Shown here: piece after piece, positions 50,661 to 58,343 of the stretch
Numbering within the stretch: the stretch's first letter is position 1
How the letters are laid out: each line of letters starts with the position of its first letter
NCBI GenBank assembly: GCA_035463295.1
Contig: DATHTK010000023.1
Span: 3,447 to 67,446 of the forward strand
From: DATHTK01 sp035463295
Lineage (GTDB): Bacteria > Actinomycetota > Rubrobacteria > Rubrobacterales > Rubrobacteraceae
Reading direction: 5' to 3'
DNA length: 64,000 bases
The notes under the pieces: model-generated
Told to the model about the DNA's origin: nothing
What the model saw: the letters and a program-made list of their open reading frames with translations, nothing else
Databases searched by the model: none
Made by a program: the position numbers and the translations under genes

Positions 50661-51673
50661 GAGATCCTCCTCGCCGTCCGCATCCTGCCGACGTAGATGT
50701 TGAGAACCATGACGATCAGGATGGCGATCCCGAGGATGACGTTGAAGGTGAACGCGCCTATGCCCTGCAGCGTGAACCCGTTGCGCAATACCGAGAGCAC
50801 CAGCGTCCCGATAAAGGCCCCGATCATGGTCCCCACCCCGCCGGCGAGCGGCGTCCCCCCGATGACCGCCGCCGAGATCGCCAGGAACATCACGCCCGCC
50901 CCGCCCGCCAGGGGGTCTATGGACTCGATGCGCATCGCCTCCAGAATCCCGGCGAACCCGGCGAGCGTGCTGCAGATCATGAAGTTCACGATCCTCACCC
51001 GGTCGACCTTTATGCCCGCTTCCTTGGCCCCAATGAAGTTGCCGCCGGTCGCGAAGGTGTAGATCCCCCAGCGCGTGTAGTTGAGCAGCACGTGCATGAT
51101 GATGAAGACGGCGACGCACCACAGGATGCCCGCGTACGGGTACTCCCCGAGCGCCCGGGTGATGGCGCTCTCCTCCGGCGTGGTCTTGGGGAAGCCCGCT
51201 ACGAGTATGACGTTCACCCCGCCCAGCAGGAAGTACATCCCCAGGGTCGCCACGAAAGACGGCACCCCGAAGTAGACCCTCAAGACCCCGTTCACGAATC
51301 CTACGACCGCGGTCAGGAGCAGCCCCAGTACCACCGCGAGCGGCAGGACCAGGAAGAACTGCTCGTAGGCTATGTACATCGCGATCGGCGCGAACGCGAA
51401 GGCCTGGCCGACGGAGAGGTCGATCTCGCCGAGGATCATCACCATCACGAGCCCGGCGGCTACGATGGCGGTCGCGGCTATGGACTGCGCGAGACCTCGC
51501 AGGTTCCCCTGCTGCAGGAACGCCGGGTTTGAGGCCTGGAAGTAGATCACCAGCGCCACCGCGACGACGAAGATGCTGATCTCCTGCCGCCGCAACAGCG
51601 TCTCGGCCACGCGGGCGAAGAGCCCGGGACCCTGAGTCTCCGCCTCGTCCCTTGTCGGTGCCCGGGTAGCCAT
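50657..51673 (-). CDS. ABC transporter permease, RbsC/FrcC-like
   Basis: 338 residues from ATG 51673. The pattern of eight to ten membrane segments and the conserved ILGEIDLSVGQAFAFAPIA, GVPSFVATLGMYFLLGG and AAVIGGTPLAGGVGTMIGAFIG motifs are those of the BPD_transp_2 family used by monosaccharide importers. An N-terminal cytoplasmic stretch with RDEAETQGPG precedes helix 1. It lies 13 bases downstream of the binding-protein gene and is coupled to the ATPase gene. Confidence 0.93.
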   Translation of the reverse strand: MATRAPTRDEAETQGPGLFARVAETLLRRQEISIFVVAVALVIYFQASNPAFLQQGNLRGLAQSIAATAIVAAGLVMVMILGEIDLSVGQAFAFAPIAMYIAYEQFFLVLPLAVVLGLLLTAVVGFVNGVLRVYFGVPSFVATLGMYFLLGGVNVILVAGFPKTTPEESAITRALGEYPYAGILWCVAVFIIMHVLLNYTRWGIYTFATGGNFIGAKEAGIKVDRVRIVNFMICSTLAGFAGILEAMRIESIDPLAGGAGVMFLAISAAVIGGTPLAGGVGTMIGAFIGTLVLSVLRNGFTLQGIGAFTFNVILGIAILIVMVLNIYVGRMRTARRIS

Positions 51674-51686
51674 CGAACTCGACGGC

Positions 51687-52766
51687 CTAGCCGTTGGAAC
51701 GGCCCAGGATCTTCTGTTGCTCGGCGTCCCCCTCGAAGCGCGACTCGGTGTTCAGGTACTGCGCCGCGTCGTCCTGCTCGACGAATAGCAGACCCGTGTT
51801 GGTCTCGGCCGGACCCGTGAGCCCGTCGGAGATCTTGTACAGGTAGAGCTGCATCACCGGGTAGAACCCTTGCAGGTAGGGTTGCTGATCTATCGTGAAG
51901 TCGATGTGGCCCGCATCTAGCAGCTCCAGCGTCTTGGGGAGCAGGTCGTACCCGCCGCCCCTCACGCCCTGCTCGTGCAACCCGTAGCGCTCCATGACCT
52001 GCGCGACGCCCTGGGTGCTCCCCGCGTCCACGGCGAACATGCCCGCTACGTCCTTGTGCCCCTGGTAGTACGCGTCGATCCTGTTCAGCTCCTCCGGCAG
52101 GTCCGCGCCGGTCGTGATCGGCTCCACCTCTATGTTCGCACCCGATGACTCTATGGCCTGCCGCGCCCCGTCTATGCGCGGCTGGATGTTGAGCTGGCCC
52201 GGGGTCGCGATGAAGAGCGCGACCAGACCCTCGCCTACCAGCTCCACGATCTGCTTGCCCATCTCCTGGCCCGACCCGAAGAGGTCCTGCCCGACGTATG
52301 CGAGCGCCGGGTTTGTCCCCGGTCCCTCACCGTTGGCGTTGTAGGCGATGACCGGGATGTCGTTGTCCAGGGCCTCCTGGATCGGGTCGTTGAACGCCTG
52401 GGGGTCGACGACGGAGACCGCGATGCCGTCGGCGTTGCCCGAGATCGCCGTGTTCATGGCGTCCACCATCTCCTGCACGTCAGAGGTCTCCGAACCCGTC
52501 CACTGAGACTTCGTACCGACAAGCGCCTGAGCGTCCTCGATGCCGTAACGCGTCGGGGTGAAGAAGGGGTTGGTCGTCACGTGATTGACGAAGACGAAGT
52601 TGTACTCGGGTGTCTCCGGGAAGTTGCCAGCGCCCCCGCCGCCACCTCCCTGAGAGGCCTCCTCGCGCCTGCACCCGGCGAACAGTAACCCCGCGCTCGC
52701 TAGCGCCCCCGCCGCCAGAAACTGCCGACGCCCCAGCGTGTAGCTCCCTACGCCGTTTTCCTTCAT
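51687..52766 (-). CDS. sugar-binding lipoprotein of the ABC importer (Tat-type signal)
   Basis: 359 residues from ATG 52766; a GTG at 52817 in frame would overlap the promoter and is unlikely. The N-terminus has a twin-arginine signal, LGRRQFLAAGALASAGLLFA, followed by a lipobox Cys (FAGC), so it should be exported folded and lipid-anchored. The mature part is a type I periplasmic binding protein of the ribose/LacI-like class: MVDAMNTAISGNADGIAVSV, VIAYNANGEGPG and DVAGMFAVDAGSTQGVAQVM. The ligand is probably a sugar or sugar acid catabolised by the enzymes encoded just upstream. Confidence 0.92.
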   Translation of the reverse strand: MKENGVGSYTLGRRQFLAAGALASAGLLFAGCRREEASQGGGGGGAGNFPETPEYNFVFVNHVTTNPFFTPTRYGIEDAQALVGTKSQWTGSETSDVQEMVDAMNTAISGNADGIAVSVVDPQAFNDPIQEALDNDIPVIAYNANGEGPGTNPALAYVGQDLFGSGQEMGKQIVELVGEGLVALFIATPGQLNIQPRIDGARQAIESSGANIEVEPITTGADLPEELNRIDAYYQGHKDVAGMFAVDAGSTQGVAQVMERYGLHEQGVRGGGYDLLPKTLELLDAGHIDFTIDQQPYLQGFYPVMQLYLYKISDGLTGPAETNTGLLFVEQDDAAQYLNTESRFEGDAEQQKILGRSNG

Positions 52767-52818
52767 GCGGTTACCCCTGTCGACTCCGCTACCACGATGA
52801 TGCCTTTCCCGAGACACA

Positions 52819-52846
52819 TTGTTATACCAATTTCAATCCCTGTCAA
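52819..52846 (-). promoter_or_regulatory. promoter/operator of the ABC importer genes (GntR-type site)
   Basis: On the plus strand this reads TTGTTATACCAA (52819-52830), then ten bases, then TGTCAA (52841-52846). On the minus strand it gives TTGACA, 14 bases, TATAAC, with the centre matching the FadR-type GntR operator T-N-G-T-N-N-N-A-C-N-A. The 17-mer CATTGTTATACCAATTT and the distance to TGTCAA are identical to the site before the GntR gene at 56.5 kb, so both sites are very likely bound by that regulator. Confidence 0.75.
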
Positions 52847-52863
52847 GCCGTCTGGCGGGGCTG

Positions 52864-53646
52864 CTACGGTCCGTTCTCCTGTTCCCACCACAGACCCATC
52901 CGGGCGGTGGTACCGCCGTCGACATAAAGAGTCTGTCCGGTGACGAAATCGGCGGCGTCGGAGACGAGGAAGGCGACGGCAGGGGCGACGTCTCTCGGGT
53001 ATCCCAGACGGCCGATGGGGACCAGGGTGTTCCCGAACTCGGTAGTGTAGCCGGGCATATCGAAATAGCGGGGGACCTCGATAAGGCCGGGGCCGACGGC
53101 GTTGACGCGGATCTTGCGGTCTGCGAGCTCGATGGCGAGCTCGCGGGTGAAGGCGATGACGGCGCCCTTGGTAGCGGCGTAGGCCGCGTGGCGGGGGAAA
53201 CCGCTGTGGCCGTGGATCGAGGTGATGTTGACGATTGCGCCTCCGCCCGCCTCGAGCATGAAGGGCACCGCACTCTTCGCGCAGAAGAAGCAGCCCTTCA
53301 TGTTCAGGTCGAACATCTCGTCGTAGATGGACTCCCGGGTCTCCAGGAAGTCGAGGGCGCGCGTCACGCCGGCGTTGTTGACGAGGACGTCTAGGCCGTC
53401 CAGAGAGCCGGCCGCCTCCTCGACGACCCGCTCGCACTCGGAGACCTCCCGCAGGTCCCCCCGCACGGCGACGGGCGTCGCGCCGAGGCGCTCTATCTCG
53501 GCGACCGTCTCGGCCGGGTACTCTTCGATCGGGGGATAGTGTACGGCGACGGCGGTGCCCCGGCGGGCGAGCTCTATGGCGACGCCCTGCCCGATGCCCG
53601 TGCCTGCGCCCGTCACCAGCGCCCTCTTGTCCGTGAGGTCTGTCAT
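52864..53646 (-). CDS. short-chain dehydrogenase/reductase of the GntR regulon
   Basis: 260 residues from ATG 53646, five bases after the stop of the enolase-superfamily gene. SDR signatures: TGAGTGIGQGVAIE, NNAGVTR, NITSIHG with the catalytic Ser, YAATKGA with Tyr and Lys, and GQTLYVDGGTTARMG at the end. It lacks a clear acidic residue after strand 2 (VAVHYPPI), which suggests NADP may be preferred. In this operon it probably oxidises a sugar to its lactone or reduces a keto-acid product. Confidence 0.9.
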   Translation of the reverse strand: MTDLTDKRALVTGAGTGIGQGVAIELARRGTAVAVHYPPIEEYPAETVAEIERLGATPVAVRGDLREVSECERVVEEAAGSLDGLDVLVNNAGVTRALDFLETRESIYDEMFDLNMKGCFFCAKSAVPFMLEAGGGAIVNITSIHGHSGFPRHAAYAATKGAVIAFTRELAIELADRKIRVNAVGPGLIEVPRYFDMPGYTTEFGNTLVPIGRLGYPRDVAPAVAFLVSDAADFVTGQTLYVDGGTTARMGLWWEQENGP

Positions 53647-53650
53647 TGCC

Positions 53651-54820
53651 TCATGTTCCTCGCCTTCGCGTTGTCTCGCGCTTCTCCCATCCCTCGGCGA
53701 AGAGGTTGAAGTGCACGTCCCTCTTCGGGTGCGCAGAGATCACGTCCTCGTCCAGCTCGACGCCGAGACCGGGACCTCTCGGCAGCCCGAAGTAGCCGTC
53801 GACGACCTCGGGGAGGCCGGGGGCGGTGTCGCGGACCCAGGGGTCGGCGAAGTCGTTGAAGTACTCCTGGATGCGGAAGTTCGTCGTCGAGGCCGCCAGG
53901 TGCAGAGCGGCGGCCGTATTGATCTGACCCCCCACGTTGTGCGGGGCGACGGTGACGTAGTAGGCGTCGGCCCAGGCGGCGAGCTTCTTGGTCTCCAGGA
54001 GACCGCCGATGTGGCTGATGTCCGGCTGTATCACGTCCGCCGCCTGCAGCTCGAAGAGCTCGCGGTACTCGAGCCGCTGGTGGATGCGTTCGCCGGTCGC
54101 CACCGGGATGCCGGGTGGGATCTTCTCGGAGGCTTTCTTCAGCGCCTTCAGGTTCACCGGCGGCACCGGCTCCTCGACCCACCCGAGCCCGTACGGCTCG
54201 AGCATACGGGCCATCTCGGCGGCGGTCGCCGGGGAGAAGCGACCGTGCATCTCCAGCAGGATCTCGGGCTCCGGCCCGACCGCGTCGCGCACCGCCTCGA
54301 CGAGCGCGGCCGCCCGCAGCTTCTCGTCCCGCTCCAGCTCGTAGTGCCCCGGCCCGAAGGGGTCGAGCTTGAGGGCCTTGTAGCCCTTCTCGACGACCTT
54401 CCGCGCGGCGGTGTGGAACTCCTCGGGTTCCCTCTCGACCCGGTACCAGCCGTTGGCGTAGGCTTTGATGCGATCTCGTACCGGGCCGCCGAGGAGATTG
54501 TAGACCGGTTGGTCCAGGGCCTTCCCGATTATGTCCCAGCAGGCCGTCTCGAAGGCGGCTATCCCGCTGCTCATCACCTCTCCCGCGCGCGAGAAGTCGT
54601 CGCGGGAGAGCTTCCTTACCAGCTCCTCGATGCGGAAGGGGTCGTGCCCGATCACGTGCCGCGGCGCTGCCTCTTTGAGGTAGCCGACCAGAGCGTCGGT
54701 GTGGTTGACCATCCGCACCTCGCCGAGACCCGTCAGTCCTTCGTCGGTGTGGAGCCTCACGATGGTCAGGTTACGCCAGTCGGTGCCGACGACGAAGGTC
54801 TCGGCGTCCGTGATCTTCAT
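53651..54820 (-). CDS. enolase-superfamily sugar-acid dehydratase (mandelate racemase subgroup, galactonate dehydratase-like)
   Basis: 389 residues from ATG 54820, which overlaps the previous gene's stop as ATGA and has GGAGGGGG upstream; the open frame further upstream is a shadow. Features: GYKALKLDPFGPG with the Lys-x-Lys segment, metal ligand strands ILLEMHGRFSP, WVEEPVPP and GERIHQR, QPDISHIGG and APHNVGGQIN with the catalytic His. The H-G-R after the second strand and the late P-H are as in D-galactonate and related acid-sugar dehydratases. It should convert an aldonic acid to its 2-keto-3-deoxy derivative; the exact sugar is unknown. Confidence 0.9.
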   Translation of the reverse strand: MKITDAETFVVGTDWRNLTIVRLHTDEGLTGLGEVRMVNHTDALVGYLKEAAPRHVIGHDPFRIEELVRKLSRDDFSRAGEVMSSGIAAFETACWDIIGKALDQPVYNLLGGPVRDRIKAYANGWYRVEREPEEFHTAARKVVEKGYKALKLDPFGPGHYELERDEKLRAAALVEAVRDAVGPEPEILLEMHGRFSPATAAEMARMLEPYGLGWVEEPVPPVNLKALKKASEKIPPGIPVATGERIHQRLEYRELFELQAADVIQPDISHIGGLLETKKLAAWADAYYVTVAPHNVGGQINTAAALHLAASTTNFRIQEYFNDFADPWVRDTAPGLPEVVDGYFGLPRGPGLGVELDEDVISAHPKRDVHFNLFAEGWEKRETTRRRGT

Positions 54821-55764
54821 GCCCCCTCCTCCGCGGTGGTATCGATCGGAATGCCCGGGAAGGCCGTCCCCTCCGCGCTGACCTCGGCCCCCGGGTAGTA
54901 ACGGTCGAGCATCGCGAGCCCGATCTCCGCCCGCCGTACTCTCTCGCGGCCCAGCGCGATCGCGGTCGCCTCCAGATGGGTCCCGCTCGGGTAGATGTTC
55001 GGGGCGTTGCGCAGGCCGAACTTGACGAACACGGGAGAGGCCACCCGGACGAGGTCGGGGATCTCGTAGTGCCGGACGAACCCGCCGAAGTCGTCGGGCA
55101 CCTCTACGTAGACGTCGAGCGGGAGGTCCGTAACGGCCCTTATGGCGGCGAGCTGCGCGAGGCTGAGGTCGGTCGGGACGTTGTAGGTTCCGGCCCCGAG
55201 GTCCTCCATCGCCTTTACGGCCGCCGCGTTCGCCGCGGAGAGCTGTACCGAGACCTTCACGACCAGGTCCTCGGGCAACTCTTCGCGGGCTTTCAGGTCT
55301 CTGAGCACCCACAGAAGCCCCGCGTCGGCGACGAGCACCCCGCGCAGCCCTAGAGAGACGCCGCGCAGCACGTCCTCGAGAGCGTAGGCGAGCTGGTCCT
55401 GTCCGCGGTGCTGGGCGCCGAGGACCTTCCCCGCGCCGGAGACCACGGCGGCCCCAGTCTCCCAGGCGGCGCGCGGCCCGACGAAGAGCGAGAGCTCCAG
55501 CCCCTTCTCGCGCGCCATGTCGCACATCTCGAGGATCTCGGCGTCCGTGAGCAACACTATCCCCGAACCCTGGGAGACCCGGTGCAGCTGTACCCCGCGC
55601 TTCTCCGCCTCGTCGAGGACCGCCTCGAGCACCCGCGGCCCCTCGACGCTCGGGATCTCTACCCTGTACCGGGCGCCGTCCGGGAAACGTTTCTCCGAGT
55701 CCGGGAGATCGTGGAGATCCCCCGCCGGCAGACCCAAGCCTCCGAGTAACTCGCGTGCCTTCAC
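54817..55764 (-). CDS. U32-like TIM-barrel protein of a sugar-acid operon
   Basis: 315 residues from GTG 55764, overlapping the GntR stop as GTGA. It resembles proteins annotated as peptidase U32 (LRGVSLGLRGVLVADAGLLWVL, VVKVSVQLSAANAAAV, GTYNVPTDLSLAQLAAIRAV). However, the U32 peptidase signature E-x-F-x-H-G-A-x-C and the C-terminal Cys cluster are absent, so protease activity should not be assumed. The start LLGGLGLPAGDLHDLPDSEK and RYRVEIPSVEGPRVLEAVLD look family-specific. Its fixed place between the regulator and the dehydratase suggests a metabolic or regulatory role in sugar-acid breakdown. Confidence 0.65.
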   Translation of the reverse strand: MKARELLGGLGLPAGDLHDLPDSEKRFPDGARYRVEIPSVEGPRVLEAVLDEAEKRGVQLHRVSQGSGIVLLTDAEILEMCDMAREKGLELSLFVGPRAAWETGAAVVSGAGKVLGAQHRGQDQLAYALEDVLRGVSLGLRGVLVADAGLLWVLRDLKAREELPEDLVVKVSVQLSAANAAAVKAMEDLGAGTYNVPTDLSLAQLAAIRAVTDLPLDVYVEVPDDFGGFVRHYEIPDLVRVASPVFVKFGLRNAPNIYPSGTHLEATAIALGRERVRRAEIGLAMLDRYYPGAEVSAEGTAFPGIPIDTTAEEGA

Positions 55765-56465
55765 GTTACCTCCCCTTCTTCGAGGGCCGCCTCGATGTCC
55801 CGGGCCGTGTTCGCCAGGTGCGACCTCATCTCCTCCCGGGCGCCTTCGGCGTCTCCGCTCTCCACCCGGCGCAGTATCCTCTCGTGCTCCTCCAGCGCGC
55901 GCTCCGCGTTGCCGGGGCGCGCAGCGCTTACCCGTCGGCTCGCCCGCAGCAGATCCACGACTGGCTCGAGCATCGTGAGAAGAACGCCGTTGCGGACGCT
56001 GCGCGCGAGCAAGGCGTGAAACTCCACGTCAGCGTCGACGTAACCCTCAGGTACGCCTATGGAGTCGCGCATCCTCTCCAGTTGTTCCTCCATGGCCCGC
56101 ACGTCCTCAGGCCCCGCCCGCCGGGCGGCGAGACCCGCGATCTCGACCTCCAGAATCCGCCTCATCTCCAGGAGCTCCCTCAACGTGCCCGGCTGGACGC
56201 GTAACAGCAGACCCAGCGTGTCCCGCACGGCGCGCGTGTCGCCGCCGCTGACCACCGCCCCCCGACCGTGCTCGATGCTTATGAGACCCCGCGCCTCTAG
56301 CAAGTTCAGCGCCTCGCGTACCACCGTCCGGCTGACCTCCAACCGGGCGCACAACTCGCGCTCGGGCGGGAGCCGCTCACCCGGACTGAGGCCGCCCGAG
56401 ACGACCAGGTCCAGTAACTGCTCCGCCGCCCGGTCCCTCAGCCTCGTGCGCGGCGTCCGTTCCAT
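55761..56465 (-). CDS. GntR-family regulator, FadR subfamily
   Basis: 234 residues from ATG 56465; the frame continues upstream but the promoter lies there. The N-terminal winged helix is complete: LDLVVSGGLSPGERLPPERE, LCARLEVSRTVVREALNLLE and ARGLISIEHGRGAVVSG. The C-terminal FCD domain has the metal/ligand residues expected for FadR-type regulators (DADVEFHALLARSVRN with Asp and His, EEHERILRRVESGD and the final SHLANTARDIE His). Such regulators bind organic acids or sugar acids. It lies first in its operon and its operator occurs at its own promoter and at the importer promoter, so it controls the whole regulon and itself. Confidence 0.93.
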   Translation of the reverse strand: MERTPRTRLRDRAAEQLLDLVVSGGLSPGERLPPERELCARLEVSRTVVREALNLLEARGLISIEHGRGAVVSGGDTRAVRDTLGLLLRVQPGTLRELLEMRRILEVEIAGLAARRAGPEDVRAMEEQLERMRDSIGVPEGYVDADVEFHALLARSVRNGVLLTMLEPVVDLLRASRRVSAARPGNAERALEEHERILRRVESGDAEGAREEMRSHLANTARDIEAALEEGEVT

Positions 56466-56478
56466 CACCCCAAGGGCA

Positions 56479-56506
56479 TTGTTATACCAATTTGGGGGTC
56501 TGTCAA
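56479..56506 (-). promoter_or_regulatory. promoter/operator of the GntR operon
   Basis: TTGTTATACCAA at 56479-56490 and TGTCAA at 56501-56506 reproduce the arrangement at 52819-52846, including the spacing. On the minus strand it reads TTGACA-N14-TATAAC. The operator starts only 14 bases before the GntR ATG, so the transcript has a very short leader. The spacer of 14 bp is shorter than the usual 17, so the TTGACA may belong to a longer operator instead of being a true -35. Confidence 0.75.
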
Positions 56507-56532
56507 ATGGCGATATCGGGGAGGAGCGTACG

Positions 56533-58230
56533 CTAGCGGTAATGCTGGGCTGGCGAGCGGGTATAGAGCCTGACATCCGAGGCGTGCTGGTCGTTCATGG
56601 AGCTGATTTCGGGGTAGCCCCGCTTTATGTAGAGCGTCCAGGGGCCGACCTGGTCTCTATCGTAGTGGTTCCCCAGCCAGTCGAGCATTCTCTGCTTGTG
56701 CGGGCCGCTCGTCTCGCCGACGGCGATCACGGCCGGGTCGTATCGCTTGAGGTTCCGGAGCCATCCGCTGAAACCGCCGGGGGTCTCGGCAGCGATCTGG
56801 CGGTCGATACCCCGGATGACGAAGGGGTAGGGGTTCGGGTTCTCGGCGCCGAGGAGCACCAGGAGCTGCGGCACGCCGATAGAGACCACCCTCGCGTTCG
56901 CGCCGAACCGGTTTTCGATCTCGTAGGCGGCTCGTTCCTGGTAGTCGAGGTCGCCCGCGGCGGGACCGCGGTCGTCGGTGGCCAGGGAGCTCGCCCGGGC
57001 CCCGAGGTCGACGGTAATCAGGGAGCTCACCACGGCCATAGCTGTGAGGGCCACGCAGACCATGACGGCGATCGCGTGCCTCGGCCCGGAGGGTACTCTC
57101 GTGCCGCCCGCGTTCTCGATCCGGTTGACGGCGAGGTAGAGAAATCCGCCGAACCCCAGCGCCACGTAGGGGATAAAGACAAAGAAGTCCGGGTATCCCT
57201 GGAAGTCCATTACGGACCAGACAATGGGTAACGGGAGCGAGAGGAGGATCGGGGCGAACGCACCGGTGCGCACGGCCTCTCCGAAGAGGCCGCCCTCCGG
57301 ACGCGTCCGGGGTATATAGAGGCGCGCGAGCATGACGGTGGCGACAATCACGGAGAGGAGCATCGCGACGCTGACTATGGGGATCAGGGGCGTACTGTAG
57401 CCCCGGAATATGGCCTGGGCGGGCGCGAAGAGGACGGGGACCAGGGAGGAGAACTCCTCGCTCTCCAGGTAGCGGAAGTTGAAGAGGATGGTGCCGTTCA
57501 GCAGCTCGTAGAGGGCCCCCTCCAGGTAGAAGTACGCGACGGTCAGCGCTACGGGAAGACCTCCCCCGGCCAGCGCGCGCCAGACGGCCGAAGACCTCGG
57601 GCCGCCGGGACGGAAAAGGGCGAGGGCGAGGGTTACGAGGAGAAAGACCGCCATCGGCTGCCAGACGAGAAAGGCGAGGGAGCCGAAGAGGCCGGCGCGA
57701 AACCACTTTCTCTGACTGGTGAAGAGCAACGCCAGTACCTCGAAGAGGAGCATCGGCGTCTTCGCCTCCGGTTCGGCGGTCGCGTACCGCCCGAAACAGA
57801 AGAGCGCGAGAAAGGTGAGAGCGGTGTAGAGGCCCGCCCTGTGGGACTTGAACAGGTGGCTGCCGAGCAGATAGCTCGACGCGACCGCGAGACAGCCGAG
57901 CATAAAGAAGAGGACCCGAACGGACATTATGTCGTCCGCGCCCAGGAAGTTCGACAGGATCACACCCGCGCCCGCGAGCATCGGAGCCAGCGGTCCCTTG
58001 TGGTCGAAGACGCTCACGTACGGAGGGACGCCCTCGGCCATCATCTGGCCGCTGTAGAGGTAGATAGCGCCGTCCCTGGACATGCCGCCCATGAGCCCGA
58101 AGCGGTAGTACAGGACCGCGGTGAGTACGGAGATGGCGAGGAGTATGACCCCGGCCGGTATGCCTAGGGTACGCAACCTGTCGAGAGCCCCAACCTCGCG
58201 GCTTTTCACCCTTGTGTTATCTCTGTGCAT
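56533..58230 (-). CDS. polytopic membrane protein, GT-C glycosyltransferase-like
   Basis: 565 residues from ATG 58230 (TTG 58236 is also in frame). TATACA at 58242-58237 lies six bases before the ATG, so the gene may be leaderless. It begins with a hydrophobic helix and the extracytoplasmic loop MSRDGAIYLYSGQMMAEGVP with PPYVSVFDHKGPLAP; a D-G near the end of helix 1 and D-H-K-G-P are typical of the ArnT/PMT-like GT-C fold. About ten membrane helices follow, then a soluble C-terminal domain of about 170 residues (VVSIGVPQLLVLLGAENPNP, AVIAVGETSGPHKQRMLDWL). Probably transfers a sugar from a lipid carrier outside the membrane. Confidence 0.7.
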   Translation of the reverse strand: MHRDNTRVKSREVGALDRLRTLGIPAGVILLAISVLTAVLYYRFGLMGGMSRDGAIYLYSGQMMAEGVPPYVSVFDHKGPLAPMLAGAGVILSNFLGADDIMSVRVLFFMLGCLAVASSYLLGSHLFKSHRAGLYTALTFLALFCFGRYATAEPEAKTPMLLFEVLALLFTSQRKWFRAGLFGSLAFLVWQPMAVFLLVTLALALFRPGGPRSSAVWRALAGGGLPVALTVAYFYLEGALYELLNGTILFNFRYLESEEFSSLVPVLFAPAQAIFRGYSTPLIPIVSVAMLLSVIVATVMLARLYIPRTRPEGGLFGEAVRTGAFAPILLSLPLPIVWSVMDFQGYPDFFVFIPYVALGFGGFLYLAVNRIENAGGTRVPSGPRHAIAVMVCVALTAMAVVSSLITVDLGARASSLATDDRGPAAGDLDYQERAAYEIENRFGANARVVSIGVPQLLVLLGAENPNPYPFVIRGIDRQIAAETPGGFSGWLRNLKRYDPAVIAVGETSGPHKQRMLDWLGNHYDRDQVGPWTLYIKRGYPEISSMNDQHASDVRLYTRSPAQHYR

Positions 58231-58343
58231 CCGCAATGTATACCCGATTTGACACGAAAACGTACTATACAGGGTCGGGCGTGCTCATTGCCACGCCCCC
58301 GCCGAACGTCCCAGCGGTCGGGTTGCGCTCGACGATTCGCGGA

